A stretch of 64,000 bases of DNA from Poriferisodalis sp965116245 (lineage in GTDB: Bacteria > Actinomycetota > Acidimicrobiia > Acidimicrobiales > Poriferisodalaceae): positions 124,001 through 188,000 of the forward strand of contig OZ220497.1 of assembly GCA_965116245.1 (NCBI GenBank), in the 5' to 3' direction. The translations under genes and the position numbers were made by a program. The notes below the pieces were generated by a model. It saw nothing but the letters and a program-made list of their open reading frames with translations. It had not been told where the DNA came from and searched no databases. How positions within the stretch are numbered: the first letter of the stretch is position 1; every line of letters starts with the position of its first letter. This document shows positions 11,534-20,100 of this stretch, piece by piece.

Positions 11534-12133
11534 CTAGGTGTCGATTTCGATTAGCCCAGCATCGCCGTCTGAGCGCAAATACACGACGCTGGGCTTGGTG
11601 CTGTCGGAGTTCACGAAGAGGAAGAACTCGTGATCAAGTAGCTGCATGCGAGTAACGGCCTCGGTGGGGTCCATCAACTCGAGATCGAACGTCTTGCGGC
11701 GGACTATGCGCGGAACCCACTCTGGATCGTCGGGGCCAGTCTCGGTGTCGGGCGCCGCCGTGCCGTTGACGAGATCGTTCTCTAGGCGTGCTAGCGGGTG
11801 ATGGGCATCTTCGCGGTGCTGATTGGGTCGATGCCGCTTGACGACGCGGGTCTTGAGCTTGCGTAGTTGCTTGCCGAGCTTGCCAACCGCCAGGTCGACT
11901 GCCTGATGCTGGTCAACGCCTGCGACCGTGGCGCGCACGTGGTGGCCGTGACCGAGCAGTGTTACCTCAACTTGTTCTCGCTCCGCGATGCGCGGGTTCT
12001 TCTCACCGCGGAACACCACCTCGGCGCGTTCTAGGCCACCCACGAATCGATCCAGTGCCCCGATTTTTCGCTCCACGGCAGCCCGCACGTCGTCTGGAAC
12101 CTGAACTTTGCGACCGGTGATGGAGATTTGCAT
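11534..12133 (-). CDS. hpf: Ribosome hibernation promoting factor, long form
   Basis: Long HPF dimerises 70S ribosomes into inactive 100S particles in stationary phase. The 199-residue protein has an N-terminal S30AE domain (MQISITGRKVQVPDDVR to about residue 100) and a C-terminal dimerisation domain with IVRRKTFDLELMDPTEAV and HEFFLFVNS. A His/Arg-rich linker joins them. In actinobacteria hpf commonly precedes secA, as here. The gene is divergent from the repeat-rich region at 12134-13394. Confidence 0.93.
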   Translation of the reverse strand: MQISITGRKVQVPDDVRAAVERKIGALDRFVGGLERAEVVFRGEKNPRIAEREQVEVTLLGHGHHVRATVAGVDQHQAVDLAVGKLGKQLRKLKTRVVKRHRPNQHREDAHHPLARLENDLVNGTAAPDTETGPDDPEWVPRIVRRKTFDLELMDPTEAVTRMQLLDHEFFLFVNSDSTKPSVVYLRSDGDAGLIEIDT

Positions 12134-12226
12134 TGCCTCGGCTTTCTAAGGGATCACACAGCGATCTTGTGCTGCTCGAACCTTGCGAATGGAGTTTTGC
12201 CGCTTTGACTGTGCTACTTGAACACT

Positions 12227-12296
12227 GTGTTGCTCAAATTGTGTTGCTCAAATTGTGTTGCTCAAACTGTGCTGCTCAAACTGTGTTGCTCAAACT
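12227..12296. repeat. 14-bp x 5 tandem repeat
   Basis: Five tandem copies of GTGTTGCTCAAATT, with the last three reading CAAACT at the end and one carrying a T to C change. They lie about 95 bases upstream of the hpf start, in the divergent gap. No hairpin or known box is evident in the unit. Confidence 0.85.
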
Positions 12297-12384
12297 ATGG
12301 GATCGACATGCTAGGTCACACGCATGCAGCGGACATGGAGGCTGATACCACAGTGATGGGTTGAGCGTGAGCCAAGCCCGTGGA

Positions 12385-12504
12385 GGTTCGAGCAGTCGAA
12401 ACCGGGGCGGCTGGCGGCTGGCGGCTGGTGCAGCCCTGCACGCTGCGCCTATCACAATCGACGTGCCAAGCAGCGGTTCGAGCAGTCGAAACCGGGGCGG
12501 CTGG
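12385..12504. repeat. Direct repeat of about 30 bp, 90 bp apart
   Basis: The same 30 bases (starting GGTTCGAGCAGTCGAAACC) occur at 12385-12414 and 12475-12504. Both are followed, after differing GGCGGCTGG padding, by a shared segment with CAGCCCTGCACGCTG. The start of the unit is an imperfect inverted repeat (GGTTCGA/TCGAAACC). The half-sites are in the opposite order to an actinobacterial SOS box, so LexA binding is not inferred. The repeat lies immediately upstream of the promoter array. Confidence 0.75.
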
Positions 12505-12700
12505 TGCAGCCCTGCACGCTGTCGTAGCTCGTGCGGCTACCGCAGCCGATGATTGTGTCCCACCCCATGCGTACGGTTGTCACCATGGTGAAGGACGGGC
12601 CCAGCGGCATCAGCCAAGCCAACCGAGCGACTCCAACAGCCAACGCCGCCGACGCTGCCTCGATGCTGGCCTCCAGCAGCAGACGCCTCTGTGCTCCAGT

Positions 12701-12806
12701 GCTGGCAAGCCGTTTCTGTGTTCCACGGCTGGCAAGCCGTTTCTGTGTTCCAAGGCCAGCGAGCCGTTTCTGTGCTGCACGGCTGGCGAGCCGTTTCTGT
12801 CACACC
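12701..12806. repeat. 27-bp x 4 tandem repeat abutting promoter unit 2
   Basis: Four copies with a 27-base period, each containing AGCCGTTTCTGTG. The fourth copy changes into the TTTCTGTCACACC box of the second promoter unit, so the repeat may have grown from the sequence just upstream of that box. GGCT/AGCC in each unit can form a 4-bp stem. Confidence 0.85.
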
Positions 12807-13364
12807 CTCTTCGTACGGCGGCACCCATGTTTAAGGCACGGTCTCAACGGCATCTACCAAGCGAACCGCGCGGCTCAGGCAACGAACGTTTCGTGCGCCT
12901 TTCGGCTGGCGGCACGATTGTGTCTCACCCCCTTCATACGATTGTATTCATATCAAGAAGGAGATCGAGCAGCACCAGCCGAGCCAGCCAAGCAACCGGC
13001 GGCGCCCGTGTCCCACTGCTGACTGTGCATTTCTGTCACACCCCCCTTCGTACGGTTGTGCCCATGCTGAGGAACGCTCTTAGCAGCACCAACCGTGCCA
13101 ACCGAGCGACCCGAGTGGCCGATACCGCCTATGCCCCAGAGGCTCGCAGCAGGCTTATGTCACACCCCCTCCGTACGGTTGTGCTCATGTTGCAAGAAGG
13201 ATGGAGCAGCACCAGCCAAGTGGCAGACGCAGGCATTAGCCCACTGTCGGCTGCGCATTTCTGTCACACCCCTGTCTTACGGTTGCGCCCATGTTGAGCG
13301 AAGCAGCCAACAACGTCACCCAAGCAACCGGCGCTGCTCGTGTCCCACCGCCGACTGTGCGTTT

Positions 13365-13397
13365 TTGTCACACCCCTTTCTTAAGGTTGCTGTCATG
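13365..13397 (+). promoter_or_regulatory. Promoter of the DUF222/HNH gene, PafBC-like, leaderless
   Basis: TTGTCACAC at 13365-13373, 8 bases, TAAGGT at 13382-13387, then 7 bases to ATG at 13395. The mycobacterial RecA-independent damage promoter is described as TTGTC(A/G)GTG-N8-TANNNT. The TTGTC part, spacer and hexamer match, but GTG reads CAC. A start site 7-8 bases after a -10 hexamer puts +1 at or next to the A of ATG, so the mRNA should be leaderless. No Shine-Dalgarno sequence is present, which agrees. Confidence 0.6.
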
Positions 13398-14948
13398 TTG
13401 AAAGCAGGATCGGACGACGCCAGCCGAGCCAATCGGGCGGCTGATTCGGTGCGTGCCTTGGGCACCGTTGAGGCGCCAGGCACGGTCGGTGCTGTCAGCG
13501 GCGGCTCTGCCAGCGGCGGCTCTGCCAGCGGCGGCACAGAGGTCGGCGCTTTAGTTGCTGCCGATGCTGCTAGTTCAGCCGTCCCGACAGGCGAGGTTGA
13601 GTTGTTGACGTTGCGTCGTTTTGACGCTGCGGGTCTCGCTGGACTTGAGCGTGGTGAGCTGCTGGGCGTGTTGGGAGATATTCAGCGCCATGAGAACCAA
13701 ACAGCGGGCTACCGAATCGAAGTCCTAGGCGCACTAGACCGGCTCGACAGCCACGGCCGTGTATCCGACTTGAGCCCACATGTGGAACTGCGCGAAGCCA
13801 CAGGCGTAAGCGAACGCGACGCTCGCCGCATCACACGCACCGCCCAAAAAGCCCGCGAACATGTACAAGTGCTCCAATCGCTCTCGGAAGGCGACATCAC
13901 TCCCGCCCAAGCCGAAGTGCTATGCGACGCCCGCGTCACCGACGACGTGCGCGCTGAACTACTCAACTCCGCTACTGCGGAAGACTCCGACCAAACTCGT
14001 CGAAACGTCTACGAAGCCGAATGCGTCAACGAGACAGCTTTGCAACGTTTCAAACGCCAACGCGAAGCCCGCGGTGCTGGCTGGCAGCGAGATCACGAAG
14101 GAATGCTCAAACTATGGGCCCGATTCGACCCGCGCGCTGGAGCACAAATCGAAGCCACCCTAGAAACACTGCGATCCCAGTATTGGATCAACGACAAACA
14201 AGTTCGTATCGGTCGGCGCAATCCCGCGCAGAGAGACGCTGACGTACTCGCATACGCACTCGCAGGCCTCACCAACAACACGGCTGACGAACAAGCAGTC
14301 ACCCGACTACACAACCACAGCCACCGCAATGCAAACAGCCGCGATGCAAGCAACACTGTTCCAAGCAACACTGTTCCAAGCAACACTGTTCCAAGCAACA
14401 CTGTTCCAAGCAGCTCTGGTGCAGGCAGCACAGACACGGCGCCGCGGTTGCCGTCAGCGCAAATCAGTGTGCTCATCGACCTAGACGCGCTACGGCAATC
14501 CACCGACGCAACTGGTGTCACCGACGCTGGTATCGAACTCCCATCTGAGGTAGTACGCGGCCTGGCTTGTGACGCGCAGGTCATACCCATCATCTTGGGC
14601 GGACCAGGCGGATCCCCAGACGTCGGACGCACCCGCCGCACCGTGCCAACAGGACTACGCCGCTTGCTCATCGCACGCGACGGCCACTGCCAATGGCCCG
14701 ACTGCAAACAACCACCATCCCGCTGCGACGCGCATCACGTCATCCACTGGGCCAACGGCGGACCCACCAGCATCGACAATCTGGTGCTGCTATGCCACCG
14801 CCACCACCACCAACTACACGAACACAACCACCAAATCACCCGCCAACCCAACGGCACCTGGCGCACTGACTTCGCAACCGAAAATCAGGCCGATCAAGAA
14901 CACGCAGCCGAGCCGAGCCGCACCACCAACCAAGCCCGCGCACCCTAG
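13395..14948 (+). CDS. DUF222 / HNH endonuclease-domain protein (13E12-repeat type)
   Basis: A 517-residue protein from the ATG at 13395. The frame extends to 13095 but runs through earlier promoter units, so the later start is chosen. Residues 1-60 are Ala/Gly/Ser-rich, with a tandem SGGSA unit. A DUF222 region follows (about 65-330). A linker contains four NTVPS units encoded by 15-bp repeats. The C terminus has an HNH nuclease motif, CQWPDCKQPP then CDAHHVIHWANGG and NLVLLCHRHHHQLH (about 435-475), with the Cys and His of a zinc-stabilised HNH site. The family is multicopy in actinobacteria (REP13E12 in Mycobacterium), and its cellular role is unsettled. It converges with the methyltransferase gene, 51 bases between stops. 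Confidence 0.85.
   Translation: MLKAGSDDASRANRAADSVRALGTVEAPGTVGAVSGGSASGGSASGGTEVGALVAADAASSAVPTGEVELLTLRRFDAAGLAGLERGELLGVLGDIQRHENQTAGYRIEVLGALDRLDSHGRVSDLSPHVELREATGVSERDARRITRTAQKAREHVQVLQSLSEGDITPAQAEVLCDARVTDDVRAELLNSATAEDSDQTRRNVYEAECVNETALQRFKRQREARGAGWQRDHEGMLKLWARFDPRAGAQIEATLETLRSQYWINDKQVRIGRRNPAQRDADVLAYALAGLTNNTADEQAVTRLHNHSHRNANSRDASNTVPSNTVPSNTVPSNTVPSSSGAGSTDTAPRLPSAQISVLIDLDALRQSTDATGVTDAGIELPSEVVRGLACDAQVIPIILGGPGGSPDVGRTRRTVPTGLRRLLIARDGHCQWPDCKQPPSRCDAHHVIHWANGGPTSIDNLVLLCHRHHHQLHEHNHQITRQPNGTWRTDFATENQADQEHAAEPSRTTNQARAP
14348..14409 (+). repeat. 15-bp x 4 tandem repeat within the HNH gene
   Basis: Four identical copies of a 15-base unit encode NTVPS between the DUF222 region and the HNH domain. 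They are identical at DNA level, which suggests recent expansion, and copy number should not disturb the frame. Confidence 0.9.
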
Positions 14949-14999
14949 ATGACTTGGGGGCCACCCTCCACACGCGAAGCCTCCATCATTTGGTCACGC

Positions 15000-16394
15000 T
15001 TAGGCGGTGCCCGGCCAGCGGAGTACTAGGACTTCTTCACGGAGTTGTTCTTTGGTGGCCGTGGCGTGGCGGGTGCGGAACAAGTCGATGGACTCGATTT
15101 CGTATCCAGCGCGTTCGGCGATCTCTGCCAAAAGCTGGCCGGTGCGGATCATCACCCGCAGGTAGGATGCTTGGTCACCTACGACGTAGGCCAGGCGTGC
15201 GCCGGGCCTCAGCACTTTGGCTAGAGAGGCGAAGTGGCGGGCCATACCGCCGAAGTACAACCGAGTGACTCGGTGGTACATCCGCTCGAAGCCCGACTGC
15301 TTGCCTAGAGCAACGCGTCGAGCTTCGATAGCAGCGGCGATTCGCTCAACCTCGGCGTCGCTCCCAATCCAAGAGTCGTCATCGTCGTGGCGGTACACGC
15401 CGCGCGTGTTGGACCGGACGAGCCTTCGCTTCGCCGCCTGAAGATCTGATCTGTCACAGATGTAGCCCAGCAGTACCGATTCGAGCCTTACGGTGCGGGA
15501 GTAGTCCTTCTCGTTGGGATACGGCGGCGACGCAATCACCGCGTCGATGCTGTTGGGTTCAATGTACTTGTCTACCGCGCGGGCGTCTCCATCAATCGCA
15601 CCAGCAAGCGGTGTGCTTAACACTCCCAAGTATCGCAGGTCATCGGACATCGACAGCACGGCAGCTAGCCATCGGCTCACCACATAGATGTCGTGCTTTA
15701 TCTTCCTGAGACCGACTTCAGGGCCGAACCTGAGATTGCCAACATCGGTGGGGAGCACTCGGGCAAGCGCGAGCAACTCGTGTGCAGCAAATGCAACATC
15801 GTGTTCTGCTGCCAATGCATCCCTTAGCACCAGCACCTTGTGCAGGGGTAGCGGGCTGATTGAGTTCTTGAGCAAGAGCTTGGCGGTGTGCGCCGGTAAC
15901 GAACGAAGCAACACACCATCGGGCACCATATCCATCGGCTCGTCAGTGACACCGTCTGCGGACAACATAGCCAGCGCCTTCTCTGCGACTAGCTGAGCGT
16001 GGGCAGCGAGGTCATCGGGATCGGGCGACCAGTCCACCTTTGTGTCGGCCGCTAAACGAGAAACCGCGACAGCTTCCAGGCCGACGCTGGGAACACCCAG
16101 CTTTTTCGCCTCTACCAGCGTCGTGCCCGTACCACAGAACGGATCCAGCAGCTTCTGGCCACCGTCAAGGCCAAGGCGGCAAACATAATCCCGTACCAGA
16201 TGCGGCGGAAACGACAACACGAACCGATACCATTCATGCGCGGGAGCATCTCGGGCCATTAAGGCATTCATCGATCCGTTGGTCGCTAGACGCGGCGCAT
16301 CACCCACTCCAGCCCCCGTAGGCCACGCACTACTGCCCGGAAGAGGAAGTGGGCGAGACTCGCCCACTTCAAGATGCTCCATAGCTGCCCTCAC
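15000..16394 (-). CDS. DNA methyltransferase (SPPY type), probably orphan
   Basis: A 464-residue AdoMet-dependent DNA methylase. Motif I is LLDPFCGTGTTLVEAKKLG (about residues 86-104) and the catalytic motif IV is VIASPPYPNEKDYS (about residue 285). SPPY is typical of cytosine-N4 or some adenine-N6 enzymes. Motif I precedes motif IV. KVLRPGARLAYVVGD near the C terminus fits a further methylase strand. No recognisable restriction gene lies beside it: the HNH gene is convergent and the next 700 bases upstream hold no clear gene. It could be a solitary regulatory methylase, a remnant of a restriction-modification locus, or part of a defence set. Target sequence cannot be told. Confidence 0.8.
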   Translation of the reverse strand: MRAAMEHLEVGESRPLPLPGSSAWPTGAGVGDAPRLATNGSMNALMARDAPAHEWYRFVLSFPPHLVRDYVCRLGLDGGQKLLDPFCGTGTTLVEAKKLGVPSVGLEAVAVSRLAADTKVDWSPDPDDLAAHAQLVAEKALAMLSADGVTDEPMDMVPDGVLLRSLPAHTAKLLLKNSISPLPLHKVLVLRDALAAEHDVAFAAHELLALARVLPTDVGNLRFGPEVGLRKIKHDIYVVSRWLAAVLSMSDDLRYLGVLSTPLAGAIDGDARAVDKYIEPNSIDAVIASPPYPNEKDYSRTVRLESVLLGYICDRSDLQAAKRRLVRSNTRGVYRHDDDDSWIGSDAEVERIAAAIEARRVALGKQSGFERMYHRVTRLYFGGMARHFASLAKVLRPGARLAYVVGDQASYLRVMIRTGQLLAEIAERAGYEIESIDLFRTRHATATKEQLREEVLVLRWPGTA

Positions 16395-17102
16395 CCCGGT
16401 TACTCCGCTCGCTGGCCATTTTGGGGGCCAACTCTAAGCAGGCGCTGTGACACTCAGAGGCCGCACGGTCAGGTGACTATCCACTGGTCGTTGTGTACTC
16501 CAGGATTCGGCACAAGATCTAGTTTGTTATGGACGCCTAACAGCCCGTCATGAAATCTGTCTAGGCAAATCCTGACAATTCCCCGGGGGCAAGACCCCGA
16601 ACCTGCTGGGTCCTATACTCGTCCCTCGCCTCTAGCTCACGAAGGCGCTGCGCGTCCGGATTGGCGGCTCTTCCGGTCTGAACGGGTTCGCGTGATCTGA
16701 CCGGGTTCGGGTGGCACGCGGTGATGGCGCTGGTGAGGTACCCATGCATCTGCGCGACGCCCACTATGGGGGCGCGGCGTCGTTGGGCCACGGTGAGGGT
16801 TACCTCTACCCCCATGACGACACACGCGGGTGGCTCCCCCAGCACCATCGACCCGCCGAAGTAGAGGGCAACACCTATTGGGTACCCTCCGAACGCGACA
16901 AACGCCAGGGTAGCTACTAGCTTTTTTTGGCCGGTTGGCAGGCGGCGTCTTCGTCCCGCTCAACAGCAATAGCTGTAGTGAGGAAAGCAATCGCTGCAGT
17001 GAGGCTTGCAATGTTGGCTCGGCCCCCTCGGATGCCTATAGTGCTGCCTCGTTTACACTCGGGCTATTTCTGCAGTCCACTATTGAGCGAGGTGAAATTA
17101 CA
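16395..17102. other. Gene-poor stretch of about 700 bp
   Basis: No convincing gene is seen. On the minus strand a frame at about 16561-16925 encodes a hydrophobic stretch (ATLAFVAFGGYPIGVALYFG) followed by polar sequence, but it lacks a usable start ahead of the hydrophobic part and may be a small decayed membrane-protein gene. A T7 run at 16922-16928 follows a weak AGCT/AGCT stem. Bases 16960-17015 hold an imperfect repeat (AGCAAT...GCTG..AGTGAGG twice). The last 40 bases must contain the start signals of the RCC1 gene, including the ribosome site GAGCGAGGTGAA. Confidence 0.4.
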
Positions 17103-20100
17103 ATGACATGGTCACGACTACAAGTTCGCGGCGCAAGTCAACCATCCGCAACAGCGGAAGGCGAACATCGCAGGGCGGCAGGCGGTCGCTGTCGGTGGCA
17201 GGTAGCGCCGATCGTCGGTTCGTTGCTGGTCGCAACTCTCGCTCTGGTAGCACAGCCAGCGGCTGCAGCCGCGCCGACGTTGCCTGTGAACGTAACTGTG
17301 TCTGGTGTGACCCACGATAGCGCAACGGTGACGTTCGCTGAGGGATCAGGTGGCTGCAAACCGGAGAACTACGAGTTGAGACTCAATGAGGTCGGTGTTG
17401 CCGGTTCTAAGGTTTTGACTGTGCCTGCGACGGTCACGTCTAAGACGTTTGAGGGGCTGACGCCAGCCACGTCGTATCGAATCGGAGTGACACCACAAGC
17501 ACCAGGGTCGTGCAGTCCGGGGCAAGGCGAGACTGTATGGTCCAGCACATTTACTACTAACACCAACTGGCTCGCATTCGAAACGTATAAGGAATGCTAC
17601 GAAGCGGGTGGATGGAAGCGCAGCAAAACGAGTCCGACTGCGGCCTCGTATCCGATTAATCCTGCCACTGATTACAGCTACACCGGTGGTAACATGCTCT
17701 ATGAAGCCTGCGTAGCACCACCCACCACAACCACAACGTCCACGACTACAACGACCGCGACTACTACGTCCACAACGACTACAACGCCACCGACAACAAC
17801 TACAACGACATCAACGACTACAATGACTACAACGACTACGACTATCCCGACGATTATCGTTAATTCGTCTAGGAGTAGCTATACTGGAATCGCCGCTGGT
17901 CTATATCACTCTTGTGGGATACGCAAAAGCGGCAGTGCCGTCTGCTGGGGCAACAACGACTACGGGCAAACCGACGTGCCGGAGGGCAAATACAAAGCTG
18001 TCACGACTGGCCTATATCACTCGTGTGGGTTGCGCACCAACGGCACCGCCACCTGCTGGGGAAGAAACGTGGAAGGGCAGTTGACGGCGCCGAGCGGCAG
18101 TTACAAAACCATCACAGCCGGATCGTTGCACTCGTGTGGGATACGCACAAACAGCACCGCCGTCTGCTGGGGTTACAACCAAAATGGCCAATCGACGGTA
18201 CCCAGTGGTACATACAGAGCCATCACGGCTGGCTCTGATCACTCGTGTGCGATACGTACCAACGGCACCGCCGTCTGCTGGGGCGACAACGGGTTTGGAC
18301 AATCAACGGCGCCGAGCGGCAGTTACAAGGCCATCACGGCTGGCTCTGATCACTCGTGTGGGATACGTACCAACGGCACCGCCGTCTGCTGGGGCAACGC
18401 GGCCACACAATCGACAGTGCCGAGCGGCAAATACAAAGCCGTCATAGCCGGGTTCGGGTACTCGTGTGGGATACGCACCAACGACACTGCCGTCTGCTGG
18501 GGCAACAACTCGTTCGGACAACTAACGGTGCCCAGCGGAAAATACAAGGCCATCACAGCCGGTGCGTTGCACGCTTGCGGGATACGCGCAAGCGGCACCG
18601 CCACCTGCTGGGGCAACAACCAACACGGACAAACCGACGTGCCGGAAGGCCAATTTGCAGCCGTCACAGCCGGAAAGTGGCACTCGTGTGGGATACACAC
18701 AAACGGCACCGCCACCTGCTGGGGCGCCAACGGGTTAGGACAAGCAACGGCGCCGAGTGGCAGTTACAAGGCCATAACTGCTGGCGTTGATCACTCGTGT
18801 GGGTTGCGCACCAACGGCACCGCCACCTGCTGGGGCAACAACGAATACGGACAATCGACAGTGCCCAGCGGTCAATACAAAATCATCACAACCGGCCGGG
18901 ATCACTCGTGTGGGTTGCGCACCAACGGCACCGCCACCTGCTGGGGCAACAACGAATACGGACAATCGACAGTGCCCAGCGGTCAATACAAAATCATCAC
19001 AACCGGCCGGGATCACTCGTGTGGGTTGCGCACCAACGGCACCGCCACCTGCTGGGGCGCCAACTGGCACGGACAATTGACAGTGCCCAGCGGCACATAC
19101 AAAGCCATCACAAGCGGATCCTGGCACTCGTGTGGGCTACGCACCAACGGCACCGCCACCTGCTGGGGCAACAACTGGCACGGACAATTGACAGTGCCCA
19201 GCGGCACATACAAAGCCATCACGGCTGGCTCTGATCACTCGTGTGGGCTACGCACCAACGGCACCGCCACCTGCTGGGGCAACAACGAAGACGGACAATC
19301 GACAGTGCCCAGCGGCACATACAAAGCCATCACAAGCGGATCCTGGCACTCGTGTGGGATACGCACCAACGGCACCGCCACCTGCTGGGGCAACAACGTT
19401 TCAGGACAATTGACAGTACCCAGCGGCACCTACAAAGCCATCACACTTTCGTGTGCGTTGCGCACCAACGGCACCGCCAACTGCTGGGGCGCCAACTGGC
19501 ACGGACAATTGACAGTGCCCAGCGGCAAATTCAAAGCCATCACAAGCGGATTCTGGTACTCCTGTGGGCTACGCACCAACGGCACCGCCACCTGCTGGGG
19601 CAACAACGAATACGGACAATCGACAGTGCCCAGCGGCACATACAAAGCCATCACAAGCGGATCCTGGCACTCGTGTGGGATACGTACCAACGGCACCGCC
19701 ACCTGCTGGGGCAACAACGAATACGGACAATCGACAGTGCCCAGCGGCAAATTCAAAGCCATCACGGCTGGCTCTTATCACTCGTGTGGGATACGTACCA
19801 ACGGCACCGCCACCTGCTGGGGTGAGCGCACGGCCGGTGAATTGACAGTGCCCAGCGGCAAATTCAAAGCCATCACGGCTGGCTCTAATCACTCGTGTGG
19901 GATACGTACCAACGGCACCGCCACCTGCTGGGGCAACAACGAATACGGACAATTGACAGTGCCCAGCGGCAAATTCAAAGCCATCACGGCTGGCTCTTAT
20001 CACTCGTGTGGGATACGTACCAACGGCACCGCCACCTGCTGGGGCCGCGACCGATTCGACCAAACTGACGTTCCTGACGGCAAATACAAAGCTATCACTG

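Larger units (their letters stand above)
12556..13397 (+). repeat. Array of seven tandem promoter-plus-start-codon units
   Basis: Seven degenerate units, 104-123 bp apart except for one 242-bp gap, share one layout: a TGTC box (usually TGTCACAC), 8 bases (9 in one copy), a hexamer, exactly 7 bases, then a start codon. Start codons are at 12585, 12827, 12950 (ATA), 13064, 13187, 13291 and 13395. The hexamers are TACGGT, TACGGC, TACGAT, TACGGT, TACGGT, TACGGT and TAAGGT. Downstream of each ATG the DNA resembles the first 15 codons of the HNH gene at 13395 (consensus MLKxGSSSTSQANRA). The frame stays open from unit 2 through unit 5, while units 5 and 6 end in TGA overlapping the next ATG. The array looks like repeated duplication of that gene's promoter and 5' end. 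The layout resembles the mycobacterial PafBC DNA-damage promoter. Function is inferred. Confidence 0.8.

Noticed and set aside
12385..12414. tRNA T-arm in GGTTCGAG
   Set aside because: No acceptor stem, D-arm or anticodon arm could be placed around it.
12475..12495. LexA box at the 30-bp repeat
   Set aside because: The half-sites are in the reverse order to the actinobacterial SOS box (GTTCGA first rather than TCGAAC first).
12380..13297. A 305-codon protein across the promoter array
   Set aside because: Its open frame is explained by units spaced at multiples of 3. Composition is like the promoter DNA, and no domain is recognised.
13095..13394. Longer start for the HNH gene at 13095
   Set aside because: The extra 100 codons run through two promoter units and contain no family-like sequence.
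13395..16394. HNH gene plus methylase as a complete restriction-modification system
   Set aside because: DUF222/HNH proteins are not known partners of such methylases and the genes are convergent. Kept only as a weak possibility.
16561..16925. Small minus-strand membrane protein gene
   Set aside because: The hydrophobic part lies before any usable start codon. It may be a decayed gene, but evidence is too thin for a feature.
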